Assembly: GCA_944322825.1 (NCBI GenBank)
Contig: CALUQD010000003.1
Coordinates: 1 to 64,000, forward strand
Length of the DNA stretch: 64,000 nt
Direction: 5' to 3'
Source of the DNA: Candidatus Avelusimicrobium pullicaecorum
GTDB lineage: Bacteria; Elusimicrobiota; Elusimicrobia; Elusimicrobiales; Elusimicrobiaceae
The notes beneath the pieces were generated by a model. It saw only the letters and a list, made by a program, of their open reading frames with translations. It did no database searches and was not told where the DNA came from. Shown here in pieces: positions 7,931 to 19,295 of this stretch. Each line of letters starts with the position of its first letter. The first letter of the stretch is position 1. Both the position numbers and the translations under genes were made by a program.

Positions 7931-8352
7931 TTCTCCTGCGGGTTGGGTGCCGTATACAGCAAGCGGCCTTGGTGCCAGCATTCCCAGCCGGAGGGCAGGC
8001 GTTTTAACAGCCAGGTGTGTTGGCTGTCGGTCCAATAGGGGCCGTCCGGCGTAAAAGCGCGCGTCAACAGCGGCGGACGCGTTTTGACCGGCACAAACAG
8101 CTCGGCTTGCGCTCCATCTTTGGAAAGGATTACATACACCGCCAAATTTTTGTCCGTCCCATCCGCGGGAAATAAGGCAATTCCCTCTTCCCACAGCCGC
8201 ACGCAAGACCCCTGCGCTTCGCTCCAGGTGTATCCGGCTGACCCTATGCAGCCGTGCACGTCGCGGTCGGCACCGACCAAATGTTGTTCGGGCACGACGG
8301 AACAGGCCCCTAGCAAAAGCCCTGTCGACAAACAAATTAAAAATTTCTTCAT
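7927..8352 (-). CDS. Putative lipoprotein with GCIGSAGYTWSE motif
   Basis: The 141-residue product has a lipoprotein signal (MKKFLICLSTGLLLGACS, lipobox LGAC). Residues 33-55 carry the motif HGCIGSAGYTWSEAQGSCVRLWE, which I have the impression of seeing in hypothetical lipoproteins of anaerobic gut bacteria but cannot assign to a named family. The C-terminal half looks like a small beta domain ending in W-x-C-W-x-x-G-x-L-L-Y. No function can be given. No Shine-Dalgarno is visible; a TATAAT box sits exactly six bases before the ATG, suggesting a leaderless message. Confidence 0.75.
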   Translation of the reverse strand: MKKFLICLSTGLLLGACSVVPEQHLVGADRDVHGCIGSAGYTWSEAQGSCVRLWEEGIALFPADGTDKNLAVYVILSKDGAQAELFVPVKTRPPLLTRAFTPDGPYWTDSQHTWLLKRLPSGWECWHQGRLLYTAPNPQEN

Positions 8353-8358
8353 AGGACT

Positions 8359-8364
8359 ATTATA
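8359..8364 (-). promoter_or_regulatory. -10 TATAAT box 6 nt before the lipoprotein start
   Basis: A perfect TATAAT on the minus strand is followed by six bases and then the ATG at 8352. No consensus -35 is evident at 16-18 bp. Confidence 0.55.
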
Positions 8365-8401
8365 TTTCTTTTGAGTCCGTCTGCCTAGCCGGGCCCGCCA
8401 T

Positions 8402-8430
8402 AAAAAAGCCCCGCCGAAGCGGGGCTTTTT
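8402..8430 (-). terminator. Bidirectional terminator
   Basis: AAAAAGCCCCGC and GCGGGGCTTTTT pair around a CGAA tetraloop. It ends the GIN-domain gene in the minus direction. Confidence 0.87.
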
Positions 8431-8433
8431 AGG

Positions 8434-9243
8434 TTAATCTTCGTAATCGTGGTCGCGGTCGCGGCGGATTTTCCTCGTATTCCCCGTGCGCTTTACCGTC
8501 GTGGGATAGCCTTTGTATTCAATCGTTCCGCGTCCGTTGGCGTTGGCATAAAAGGTTTCCGACGGGAACGCTTTGATATCCCCCGACGCGTTGGCGGTGG
8601 CCGTGACGGTCGCGGCGCGCAAATCTTCGGCGTCGACTTCTCCAGCCCCATTATTCGTCAGCACCGCTTCCTGTACATCACCAGATAAATCCACATCAGC
8701 CCGACCCTCTGCCGTAGCTTCCACCCGGTCCGCCTGGACCCGGTTCAAATCAATTTCCGCCCGGCCGGACGCTTGGGCAAGCACCGAAGAAGCCTGAATA
8801 TGGTCCGCTGAAATTTCGGAGTCCTGTTCGGCCATCAGCATTAGTTTGTTGGTGTGCAAAGAACCGCGCACTTCAAATTCGCCCCCTTGCTGCACGGACA
8901 CTTTTTCCAGCGTCGGCGCGCTGACAGTCACTTTCAAATGTCTTTCCCCGCGGATGCGCACCGGGCGCGTAAAACCAACCACCAACACCCCGTTTTCCAC
9001 GCGCACATCGGACATCTGCACTAAATTTTCCGCGCCGCTGATGCTCACCGACGTATTGGGCTGCTGCATAAAATCCACTTCCGCATCGCCGCGCACTTCT
9101 ACCTCCGTAAAGGCTGGCACGTCCGCAAGCGTGCGCGACGTATAGCGCCCTTCTCCAACGACCGTCTGCATTTTCTGCGCGGAGGCAGGCACCGCCAAAC
9201 ATAGGGCGAGAACGCCCGTAAAAAACAGTTTTTTATGGTTCAT
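8434..9243 (-). CDS. DUF2807 (GIN-domain) secreted protein
   Basis: The 269-residue product has a Sec signal peptide (MNHKKLFFTGVLALCLAVPASAQ) and a right-handed beta-helix-like repeat body rich in short strands such as VEVRGDAEVDFMQQ, LKVTVSAPTLEKVSVQQGGEFEV and ADVDLSGDVQEAVLTNNGAGEVDAEDL, which is the pattern of the DUF2807 head/GIN domain (putative adhesin-like). The C-terminus is strongly charged (RKIRRDRDHDYED). Start 9243 is chosen because AAGGGGGA precedes it and the signal peptide follows; the open frame extends 61 codons upstream without protein-like character. Function is unknown. Confidence 0.8.
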   Translation of the reverse strand: MNHKKLFFTGVLALCLAVPASAQKMQTVVGEGRYTSRTLADVPAFTEVEVRGDAEVDFMQQPNTSVSISGAENLVQMSDVRVENGVLVVGFTRPVRIRGERHLKVTVSAPTLEKVSVQQGGEFEVRGSLHTNKLMLMAEQDSEISADHIQASSVLAQASGRAEIDLNRVQADRVEATAEGRADVDLSGDVQEAVLTNNGAGEVDAEDLRAATVTATANASGDIKAFPSETFYANANGRGTIEYKGYPTTVKRTGNTRKIRRDRDHDYED

Positions 9244-9418
9244 AAATCCCCCTTCTTTAATGTAGAATAAGCAGGTATATAGTAGCATAAAAAGAAAGCG
9301 AAAACCAGCACAAAAATTATTACTGTGCCCGCCTGGCAGGCAATCCTGCAAGACGAAAGGAAATTTGCTAAAATCTATATGGCTTTTATGACAATTTTTA
9401 CGTTTTAAGGTGGCAATT

Positions 9419-11826
<2,408 letters not shown>

Positions 11827-11843
11827 GCTCAAACACAATTAAC

Positions 11844-11877
11844 AAAAAAGCGGAGAGGAAACCCTCTCCGCTTTTTT
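11844..11877. terminator. Bidirectional terminator between ligA and TPR gene
   Basis: AAAAAAGCGGAGAGG pairs with CCTCTCCGCTTTTTT around a short A-rich loop. It serves both convergent genes. Confidence 0.88.
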
Positions 11878-11890
11878 ATGTCGGGTTCGC

Positions 11891-13243
11891 TTATTCCAAC
11901 AAATCGCCGTCGTCCAAACAAACGGTATACCCATAAAACGCATAGCTTTCCACCAGCGAGTTGGAGGGCACTTTTACATTCGGGTTGCGCTTGGCGCGCG
12001 ACGCCATCAAATAATAATACGGCACGCCTTTTTTCGGGTCCGCCGTTTGGCGGGCCAACACAAAATAGCGGCGGTCGTTTTTGGTAACATTCAGCACATA
12101 AACGCCCAATTTAGTAACCAGGGTCTGCTCGGAACATTTGGTTTGGTTTTGAATCATTTTCAGTTCCGAACGCGTAATTTCCACATAGCCGGCTTCTTTT
12201 AATTGCTTCATCCGTTCGGCCACTTGGGTTAAAAAGGCTTGCGTGGGCGGGACGTCTTCCGTCGGAAGGAGGAAGGCTTTGCGGCCTTGTACGGCTTCGG
12301 TATAAACGTAAAAGCCACTGTCTGTTAAAGTGCTTTGCGGCGTAAAAACTTTTCCGCCTTTCATATCCCGCAAATAAAACACGTCCTGGATAGGCACCCC
12401 TACTTTTTGAAATACGGCAACCGCATCTTGGCCGATGCTCTTTTCCAGGGCGTTGTAGCCGTCCAGCGTCAGCATATCGCGGGCAAAGCCCGTATCCTTG
12501 TTAAGCGTAACGATGTAATCCTGCGGCACGCGCGTGTATTTGTTTTTTAAATAATCCAGCCCGCCCCGCTGTTCGGCGCTGTGGATTCTTTTAAACAAGG
12601 CGCGGTTTTCTTCGGTTAATTCTTTGGCGTCGGGTTCTACGGCATACCGCTGTTTGAGGGCCGTCAGCATTTCTCCGTCCGTCAAATAGTCGGGCTCCAG
12701 GCTGATTAACCGCTTGCGCGCAACCAAGTTAAGCGGTTCCACCGCCAGCGCCGAACGATAGTATTCCGCCGCTCCTTGTTTATCGCCTTGATATTCCACA
12801 ATGACGCCCTTGCCCACCAACGAATTGACGTTGGCGGCGTTGTATTCGAGCGATTTGGTATACATTTTTAAAGCCGTATCGTTTTGTTGGCGCTTGAGAG
12901 CGATATCCCCCAACATCGAATACGTATACGACCAGTAGGGCGACGTTCGTTCCATATTGCGAAGCGCAGCATAAAAATACTTTTCGGCGCCTCTTAAATC
13001 GTCCTGCGTCAGCAATACTCCCGCCAAAGACAGGTTTGCCTCCACATTATCCGGGTCTAATTTTAAACAACGGGTAAAAGCGTCCCGCGCCTGCGAGTAC
13101 GATTTGGCGGCAAAGGCCTTTTTCCCGCTTTCCAAACAAGCGGAAAGCGTCTGGTGGCCCTGCGCGGCAGAAACAGACGGCGCACACAGACACGCGGCAA
13201 ATACACACAAAAAACACTTAGAAGAAAGTTTTGAGTAGCGCAT
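11891..13243 (-). CDS. Secreted TPR-repeat protein
   Basis: The 450-residue product begins with a signal peptide (FLCVFAACLCAPSVSA) and carries several TPR units at about residues 30-190 (for example AFTRCLKLDPDNVEANLSLAGVLLTQDDLRGAEKYFYAAL). The C-terminal 220 residues form a domain I do not recognise, with paired Cys near the end (CSEQ, TVCLDDGD). It is probably a periplasmic scaffold protein. Its start overlaps the 3' end of the squalene/phytoene synthase gene by 26 bp, so it is probably in the same transcript. Confidence 0.82.
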   Translation of the reverse strand: MRYSKLSSKCFLCVFAACLCAPSVSAAQGHQTLSACLESGKKAFAAKSYSQARDAFTRCLKLDPDNVEANLSLAGVLLTQDDLRGAEKYFYAALRNMERTSPYWSYTYSMLGDIALKRQQNDTALKMYTKSLEYNAANVNSLVGKGVIVEYQGDKQGAAEYYRSALAVEPLNLVARKRLISLEPDYLTDGEMLTALKQRYAVEPDAKELTEENRALFKRIHSAEQRGGLDYLKNKYTRVPQDYIVTLNKDTGFARDMLTLDGYNALEKSIGQDAVAVFQKVGVPIQDVFYLRDMKGGKVFTPQSTLTDSGFYVYTEAVQGRKAFLLPTEDVPPTQAFLTQVAERMKQLKEAGYVEITRSELKMIQNQTKCSEQTLVTKLGVYVLNVTKNDRRYFVLARQTADPKKGVPYYYLMASRAKRNPNVKVPSNSLVESYAFYGYTVCLDDGDLLE

Positions 13244-14036
13244 ACAAAATACTGTTTATCTTTTCGCCTTTTGTTAATTTTACAGGCTGGGAGAAGATAA
13301 AACCCGTTTTTTCTATTTTAGCAAGATTTTTGAAATATACATACCCCATCACCCGGCACGGAATCATTTTAAGGCGGGGAAACCCTTGCATACAGGCGAA
13401 CGCGCGCACATATTCCTCCTGCGTACGGGCCGCCAGTTCTTTCAGCACGGCTGCCAGCACGCGGGGATTGCGGTTTTCCAACACGTCCTGCCGGGTCAGC
13501 CCAAAACGCGCGAGCAAATCGTCCGGGAGGTATACGCGCCCCATCCGGGCGTCGTCCGGCACGTCGCGGATGATGTTGGTCAGCTGGACGGCCGTTCCCT
13601 GCCGCAAGGCCAATTCATCCGCCGCGGGGCCTTGGAGGCCCACTATATCCAGCGTCGCCAGCCCCACGGCTACCGCCACGCGGTAAATGTACCAATCCAG
13701 CTCCGCCTGGGTTTGATAGGCGCGCCCTTCCAGGTCGGCCTGCATCCCCTCAATAAGCAACAAAAATCGGTCCGGCGGGATGGAAAAAAGCTGCGCGTCC
13801 GCGGCCAGCCGGCGGCCTAATTCCGTTTGAGCTTCGCCGCGGTACATCCGTCCGATTTCTTCGCGCCAGCGGGCCAGCTGCCCCGCCGGGTCCGGCACAT
13901 CCGGTTCGTCGGCGATATCGTCCAGCCGGCGGCAAAATTCGTAATAATTGGCCAATGCTTCGCGGCGGCGTTTGCCCAAAAAGAAAAACGCCGGGCCGAA
14001 ACTGGATTTTTTATACGACTGTTGATTAGCCGACAT
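13218..14036 (-). CDS. Squalene/phytoene synthase family protein
   Basis: Enzymes of this family join two prenyl diphosphates head to head. The 272-residue protein has both Asp-rich motifs: RRLDDIADE (about residues 34-42) and IIRDVPDDARMGRVYLPDD. I start at MSANQQS (14036), which overlaps the pantothenate kinase by 11 bp; an upstream extension of 54 codons is out of family. The product could be squalene, presqualene diphosphate or phytoene; no other carotenoid or hopanoid gene is in the window, so substrate and product are open. Confidence 0.85.
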   Translation of the reverse strand: MSANQQSYKKSSFGPAFFFLGKRRREALANYYEFCRRLDDIADEPDVPDPAGQLARWREEIGRMYRGEAQTELGRRLAADAQLFSIPPDRFLLLIEGMQADLEGRAYQTQAELDWYIYRVAVAVGLATLDIVGLQGPAADELALRQGTAVQLTNIIRDVPDDARMGRVYLPDDLLARFGLTRQDVLENRNPRVLAAVLKELAARTQEEYVRAFACMQGFPRLKMIPCRVMGYVYFKNLAKIEKTGFIFSQPVKLTKGEKINSILYALLKTFF

Positions 14037-14871
14037 ACAACTTTCCGTGTTTGTACAAATACGAAAGCGCCGCCCCCGTGGCCGTAGCATAAATGGCGTT
14101 GGGCGGAATAATAAAATTGACTCCGTGCATTTTGTGCAACGCTTGGAAAACATTTTTGGCAAACGGCACCTGTGTAAGCGTGCCGGTGAGCACCACATCT
14201 TTTACCTCGTCGTTGCGGCAAGCGAAAACGGCCATCATCCCAATCGTTTGGAATACCATATTCAGCACGCCCAGCGTTAAATCCTGCGGGGCAACGCTAT
14301 CTTCCATCTTGCCGAAATTGGACGCCGTCGTATCCGGTGTAAGCGTAGAAATAACCCCTTTGCTGATATCACAAATGTTCAAATCCACGCGGTCCAGCTG
14401 GCCGCCTTCGGCCAGTTCTACAACCGTTTTAAAAGAAGTGGCGCCGCAAAGTTTTTCGCACAAGCCCAGCACCGTCCCGCCGCCTACGCCCGATCCGCCA
14501 ATGTGGCGGATGCCGTCTTTCCCGGCGCGCACAAAAGCCGTCCCCGTGCCCATACTCACAATCAGCCCTTCTTTTTTGCCGGACAGCGCCAACCCGCCCG
14601 AGCCGATGGCTTCAAATTCGTCCACGGACGAAGTGGGTATGCCGTAAATGTTTTTTTTAAACAAAGAGGAGCCCACCCCCGTTAAAATAATTTGCTGTAC
14701 ATCCGAAAGGGCGAGGCCGTTTTCGTTAATAAATTTTCCTAAAGCGCCATAAGCGCTGGTCAGCGGATCGGCGGCTTCCACTTTAAGCATAGAGATGAGT
14801 TTTCCCTCATCGGTATAGCCTACGATTTTGGTGGTGGAGCCTCCAACATCGATACCGATAACAACGCTCAT
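14026..14871 (-). CDS. coaW: Type II pantothenate kinase
   Basis: This enzyme phosphorylates pantothenate, the first step of coenzyme A synthesis. The 281-residue protein has the ASKHA-fold phosphate motif VIGIDVGGSTTKIVGY, the adenosine-binding GTGTAFV and IGGSGVGGGTVLGL motifs, and the C-terminal VVLTGTLTQVPFAKNVF segment seen in eukaryotic-like and staphylococcal CoaW proteins. GGAGG precedes the start, which overlaps the M3 peptidase stop by 4 bp. Its pairing with a peptidase and an isoprenoid enzyme has no obvious pathway logic. Confidence 0.9.
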   Translation of the reverse strand: MSVVIGIDVGGSTTKIVGYTDEGKLISMLKVEAADPLTSAYGALGKFINENGLALSDVQQIILTGVGSSLFKKNIYGIPTSSVDEFEAIGSGGLALSGKKEGLIVSMGTGTAFVRAGKDGIRHIGGSGVGGGTVLGLCEKLCGATSFKTVVELAEGGQLDRVDLNICDISKGVISTLTPDTTASNFGKMEDSVAPQDLTLGVLNMVFQTIGMMAVFACRNDEVKDVVLTGTLTQVPFAKNVFQALHKMHGVNFIIPPNAIYATATGAALSYLYKHGKLYVG

Positions 14872-16916
14872 AAATCCTCCTGGTTAAGCCCGATAGACTG
14901 CAAGAACGGCGTGATATCCGCCGGGCGGCCCAAAAAGTTTTCTACCATTTTTTCTTCGTCTATTGTGCCGCCTTTTTCCAAAATTTCGCGGCGGAATTTT
15001 AAACCCGTTTCGGGGTTGAAAATGCCGTTCTTTTTAAATTCGCCGAAGAAATCTTCCGCAATCACTTCCGACCACAAATAACCGTAATACCCCGCATCAT
15101 AACCGCCCATAATGTGCCCGAAGGAGGCCTGCGGAATGGTGCCTTTGGTAAGCGGCAGGCGGCGGATTTTTTTGGTTAAATCGAAATACAGTTTGGTAGA
15201 GTCCGGCGTTTCTTTGGCGGTGTGGAGCGTCATATCGTATTGGGCAAAAAAATCCTGCCGCAAATACGTGCCGCCCGAACCAAAATTTTTGGCCGCAATC
15301 ATTCGCTGGATTAAATCATCCGGCAGCGGTTCGCCCGTTTGATAGTGCTTGCTGATTTTTTTAAGCACTTGCGGATCCCACGCCCAGCGTTCGAGCAGCT
15401 GGCTGGGGGCTTCCACAAAATCCCAGCTGACGCTGGTGCCCGAAAAAGCCGAATACTTGGACTTCGTAAGCGCGTTATGCAATACGTGCCCAAATTCGTG
15501 GAACAACGTTTCCACCTCGCTGTGTTTTAAAAGCGACGGAGTGGATGCGGAAGGCTTGTTCATATTGGCTACAATGGCCACAAACGGCGTTTGATAGGTG
15601 CCGTCTTTCTTTTCTTCCCCTTCCACCAAACCGAAACAAGCCGCGTGTTTGTATTTGCCTTCGCGGGGATAAAGGTCCATATAGAAGTAAGCGATTAATT
15701 CGCCGCTTTGGCGGTCCTTGATTTGAAAGGCTTTCACGTCCGGGTGCCAGACGGGGATGTCCACCGGTTCAAACGTAATGCCAAACACGCCGCCAAACAA
15801 ATCAAGCATTCCGTCGATAACCACTTGAGAAGGGAAATACTCTTTTATTTTTTCGCTGTCGAGTTCCAAATTTTCTTTGCGGTATTTGTTGCTCCAGTAG
15901 CCGCTTTCCCACGAATAAAGCGTGCGGCTTTTTTTGCCGGTTTTGCCGTTTTTGTAGGCAATCATTTCTTTGTCTTCTTTTTGGGCGAGCGGTTTTAACT
16001 TTTTCTGCAAATTTTTCAAAAATTTCATCACCGTTTCGGGATTTTTGGCCATCCGGTCTTCCAGCTTGAGCTGGGCGTGGTTTTCGTACCCCAAAAGCCG
16101 GGCGATCTGGCGGCGCAGGGTGAGTGTTTTTTCCAACAGTTCCACGTTTTCCTGCCCGCCGCGGCGGTTGTATTTAAATTCCAAGGCCTTGCGGGCATCT
16201 TCGTCATCCGCGTTTAGCATAAAAGGCACATAATCGGGGTAGTCCAGCGTGACGAGGTATTTGCCGTCGTCGGTTTTTTCCAATTTTTCGATATAATCGT
16301 TTCCCAGTCCTTTTAACTGGTCCGCCGTCACGGCCAGCGGGTCCTTATATTCCTGGACGTTTTTATCAAATTTAATCACATATTCCGCTTTTTCTTTATT
16401 TAACGCTTTGAATTTTTCCAGGTCTTCGTCATTCAGTTCCATCCCGCTGTTTTTAAAGCCAATCAGCATTTCTTTAACGAGCTTGGCCTGCACGGGGTCC
16501 AGCTGGGGGTTGGTGTCGGTATATTCGCGGATGGCGCGGTATACGTCGCGCCGGGTGGCTACGTCCACCATATACTGGCTGATTTGCATTTGCAGGGCAA
16601 GGGCGGCATCGCGGAAGTTTTTGTCGGTCGAAACATAAGACAAAAATCCGCTCATCCCCAAGGCGTTGCCGTAATCATCGAAGGCGCGTTCGTAGGCCAT
16701 AATGGTATTGTCAAACGTGCGCTGTTCTTGGGGGATGGCTACCAGCGCGGCCAAATCTTTTTCCAGCTGCACGCGCGCGGCCGCTTCGGCCGGGGCCAGT
16801 TCCTCCGCTTTGTAATCAAAATGCAACACGCCGTTTTTAAACATATCTGCCATACCATACGCTCCCGTCGCGGTAAAAAATAATGCCGTAACCAAAATAA
16901 TTTTTGTTTTTTTCAT
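14868..16916 (-). CDS. M3 family zinc metallopeptidase (thimet oligopeptidase/Dcp type), exported
   Basis: This oligopeptide-cleaving enzyme of 682 residues has the gluzincin motif HEFGH at 473-477 in the family context SEVETLFHEFGHVLHNALT, with the third ligand expected in DFVEAPSQLLERW. A hydrophobic N-terminal segment (IILVTALFFTATGAYG) indicates export to the periplasm, unlike the cytosolic E. coli PrlC. It heads a minus-strand run with coaW, the squalene synthase-type gene and a TPR gene, each overlapping the next. No Shine-Dalgarno is visible; TAATAT lies six bases before the ATG. Confidence 0.92.
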   Translation of the reverse strand: MKKTKIILVTALFFTATGAYGMADMFKNGVLHFDYKAEELAPAEAAARVQLEKDLAALVAIPQEQRTFDNTIMAYERAFDDYGNALGMSGFLSYVSTDKNFRDAALALQMQISQYMVDVATRRDVYRAIREYTDTNPQLDPVQAKLVKEMLIGFKNSGMELNDEDLEKFKALNKEKAEYVIKFDKNVQEYKDPLAVTADQLKGLGNDYIEKLEKTDDGKYLVTLDYPDYVPFMLNADDEDARKALEFKYNRRGGQENVELLEKTLTLRRQIARLLGYENHAQLKLEDRMAKNPETVMKFLKNLQKKLKPLAQKEDKEMIAYKNGKTGKKSRTLYSWESGYWSNKYRKENLELDSEKIKEYFPSQVVIDGMLDLFGGVFGITFEPVDIPVWHPDVKAFQIKDRQSGELIAYFYMDLYPREGKYKHAACFGLVEGEEKKDGTYQTPFVAIVANMNKPSASTPSLLKHSEVETLFHEFGHVLHNALTKSKYSAFSGTSVSWDFVEAPSQLLERWAWDPQVLKKISKHYQTGEPLPDDLIQRMIAAKNFGSGGTYLRQDFFAQYDMTLHTAKETPDSTKLYFDLTKKIRRLPLTKGTIPQASFGHIMGGYDAGYYGYLWSEVIAEDFFGEFKKNGIFNPETGLKFRREILEKGGTIDEEKMVENFLGRPADITPFLQSIGLNQEDL

Positions 16917-17074
16917 AGGAATATATTACACTTTTATTGTATCGGTTTTGGCCCCGCGGGGCAACCGATAGCGGTACTCGGATTATGACAAGAAACAAAA
17001 GGAATTTTCTTTTTGTTATTTGTTATAATTTATATTATATTAATTCACATCAAGGAATTAGTGGAAAAATAAAA

Positions 17075-17629
17075 ATGTACGAAGCGTTTGTACCCAAAGA
17101 GATATTCCTTACCAAAGGAATTGGCAGACACAAAGAAAAACTGGCCAGCTTTGAAGAAGCGTTGAGAGACGCCAAAATCGCCAGCTTTAACTTGGTGCCT
17201 GTTTCCAGCATTTTCCCTCCCGGCTGCAAAACCGTGCCGATATCGAAAGGCTTGCAAGAATTGCACCCGGGCCAAATTCTGCATTGTGTCATCAGCAGAA
17301 ATACCAGCAACGAATACCGCCGCTTGATTTCCGCTTCCGTGGGTCTGGCGATCCCGAAAGAAGGAAAGAAAACGCACGGGTACATTTCCGAGCACCACAG
17401 CTTCGGCGAAACCGACAAACAAGCCGGCGACTACGCGGAAGATTTGGCTGCTTTGATGCTCTCCACTACGCTGGGCATCGAGTTTGACAACAACACCACT
17501 TGGGACCAGAAAGAAGAAATCTGGAAAATGAGCGGCAAAATCGTCCGCACGACCAACATCACCCAGTCCGCGATTTGCGTGGAAGGCCTTTGGACCACCG
17601 TCATCGCGGCGGCGGTGTTTGTTAAATAA
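17075..17629 (+). CDS. Pyruvoyl-dependent arginine decarboxylase
   Basis: This enzyme converts arginine to agmatine using a pyruvoyl group made by self-cleavage. The 184-residue protein carries the self-cleavage site in VPVSSIFPPGCK, with cleavage expected between S44 and S45 to give the pyruvoyl alpha chain, and typical flanking segments (FLTKGIGRHKEKLASFEEALRDA, PKEGKKTHGYISEHH, WTTVIAAAVFVK). Start MYEAFVP at 17075 fits the family; an in-frame extension to 16937 does not. The agmatinase-type gene follows 14 bp downstream, completing a two-step route to putrescine. Confidence 0.93.
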   Translation: MYEAFVPKEIFLTKGIGRHKEKLASFEEALRDAKIASFNLVPVSSIFPPGCKTVPISKGLQELHPGQILHCVISRNTSNEYRRLISASVGLAIPKEGKKTHGYISEHHSFGETDKQAGDYAEDLAALMLSTTLGIEFDNNTTWDQKEEIWKMSGKIVRTTNITQSAICVEGLWTTVIAAAVFVK

Positions 17630-17643
17630 ACTCCGGTACCATT

Positions 17644-18528
17644 GTGAGCGATAACGTACAGACTGATAAGTTTATGGGGCTAGAGAGCCAATACAGCTCT
17701 CTGCCCCTTTGTAAATTCGTGGTCGTGCCCGTGCCGTTTGAAAAAACGGTCTGCTACGGGCACGGTACCGCCAAAGGCCCCGCCGCCGTGATTGAAGCCT
17801 CCACCCAGATTGAACTTTGGGACGAAGAAACCAAAACCGAAACCTGGGAACTGGGCATCAACACGCAGCCTGCCGTCAACTGCAAAGGGTCCACCAATAC
17901 GGTTTTTAAAAATATCGATAAAACCGTACGCAACCTGATGCAATACAAAGCCATTCCGTTCTACATTGGCGGAGAGCACACGGTCACGCAGGCGCTGGCG
18001 CAGCCTTATATTGATAAATATAAAAATTTGAGCATCCTGCACTTCGACGCCCACGCCGATTTGCGCGAAACCTTCGAAGGTACGCCCAAAAGCCACGCGT
18101 GCGCCCTGTACCCGGCTTCCCGCCAGGTGCCGGTGGTGCAAGTGGGCATCCGCAGCGTAGCCAGCGAAGAAAAACAATACTGCAACGCCGGCAAAGTGAC
18201 GACTTATTTAATGCACGAAAACCGGGACATCAAAAAATTAATCCCGCAAGTGCTTAAAAAACTGACGGATACCGTGTACATCACCATTGATGTGGACGGC
18301 TTTGATCCGTCCGTCATCCCGGCTACCGGCACACCGCAGCCTGGCGGTTTTATGTGGTATGAAGCGCTGGACTTGTTCCGCGAAGTCATTAAACATAAAA
18401 AAATTGTGGCGGTGGATGTGGTGGAAGCCTGCCAGCGTAAAGCCGACACCATTACGGAATTTAACGTATCTAAGTTAATCTACCGGCTGATGGGATACCT
18501 GGCTTTAAAGGACCAAAAGAAAAAATAA
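17644..18528 (+). CDS. speB: Agmatinase (ureohydrolase family)
   Basis: The 294-residue protein belongs to the arginase/agmatinase family, with the Mn-binding motifs GGEHTVT, HFDAHADLR and ITIDVDGFDPSVIPATGTPQPGG. Because it directly follows an arginine decarboxylase, agmatine is the likely substrate, giving putrescine and urea; arginase or guanidinobutyrase activity cannot be excluded from sequence. The annotated start is GTG at 17644 without a clear ribosome-binding site; ATG at 17674 (MGLESQYSS) is an alternative that would still keep the domain complete. Confidence 0.9.
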   Translation: MSDNVQTDKFMGLESQYSSLPLCKFVVVPVPFEKTVCYGHGTAKGPAAVIEASTQIELWDEETKTETWELGINTQPAVNCKGSTNTVFKNIDKTVRNLMQYKAIPFYIGGEHTVTQALAQPYIDKYKNLSILHFDAHADLRETFEGTPKSHACALYPASRQVPVVQVGIRSVASEEKQYCNAGKVTTYLMHENRDIKKLIPQVLKKLTDTVYITIDVDGFDPSVIPATGTPQPGGFMWYEALDLFREVIKHKKIVAVDVVEACQRKADTITEFNVSKLIYRLMGYLALKDQKKK

Positions 18529-18535
18529 TTTTTCA

Positions 18536-18560
18536 CTCGCTCCTAAGGAGCGGGTTTTTT
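18536..18560 (+). terminator. Terminator after speB
   Basis: CGCTCC and GGAGCG pair around a TAA loop, then GGTTTTTT follows, ending the arginine decarboxylase-agmatinase operon. Confidence 0.8.
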
Positions 18561-18632
18561 ATGGATTTTATCCTGCCGCTAATTCCGCCCGCTCCGGCTT
18601 CGTACCCGGGGCGGGTTCGCTTGCATATAAAT

Positions 18633-18664
18633 AAAAAGCCCCGTCCTTTACCGGCGGGGCTTTT
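18633..18664 (-). terminator. Terminator of the 18.7-kb outer-membrane gene
   Basis: AAAAAGCCCCG and CGGGGCTTTT pair across a GC-rich loop; the minus direction ends in a T run. Confidence 0.8.
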
Positions 18665-18680
18665 ATATGGTGTGGCAAAA

Positions 18681-19295
18681 TTAGAAATAAAACCGTCCGG
18701 CCAGCGCGGCAGAAAAACCGCTTCTGTCAGAGACGACTTCTCCTTCTTTTTCCATTTTAGCAGAAAAATTGTATTTCAGATCTAAACCCAGAGCAAATAT
18801 TTCTGTAAATCTATACTCTATACCGCCCAAAACATGCGGAAAAACCTTGTCTTCTTCAATCTTATCTACCACGCGGCCAAAAGCGTCTCTAAATTGAGAA
18901 AAGTCTATTTCGCTGTTAATATACGTCACGCCAACCCCTATAAAATAGCTTAATTTCTGCACGCCATTGTCTTTTTTATAGTAAACGGACCAGGGAACGG
19001 CATAGGTGTTTTCCGTCGCTTCAAAAACACCCCACTCATATTTATTCTCGCCGTATACGTCAAGACCCAATTTCAAACCAATTTTATCGGTTTCATTTAA
19101 ATTCCATTCATGCAACGCTTCTAAAGCAACCAAGCCATCTGAAGTAGTTAACTTTCCGCCATATTCATCAAAAGTCTCGTCCATGCTTTTTGGATTGTTT
19201 TCACCTATCCCTAATTTCACACCAATACCCCAGTTTCCTGCAAAAGAAACAGAGGACAAACATAATAGGCCCAACACTGCTAGCAGTTTCTTCAT
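18681..19295 (-). CDS. Outer-membrane beta-barrel protein (porin-like, small)
   Basis: The 204-residue product has a signal peptide (MKKLLAVLGLLCLSSVSFAG) followed by alternating amphipathic strands (WGIGVKLGIGE, KIGLKLGLDVYG, LSYFIGVGVTYI, FALGLDLKYNF) and ends in an aromatic residue (AALAGRFYF), the outer-membrane insertion signature. It looks like an eight-stranded OmpA/OmpW-sized barrel with no periplasmic domain. AAGGAG precedes the start. Its base composition appears more AT-rich than its neighbours. Function unknown. Confidence 0.8.
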   Translation of the reverse strand: MKKLLAVLGLLCLSSVSFAGNWGIGVKLGIGENNPKSMDETFDEYGGKLTTSDGLVALEALHEWNLNETDKIGLKLGLDVYGENKYEWGVFEATENTYAVPWSVYYKKDNGVQKLSYFIGVGVTYINSEIDFSQFRDAFGRVVDKIEEDKVFPHVLGGIEYRFTEIFALGLDLKYNFSAKMEKEGEVVSDRSGFSAALAGRFYF

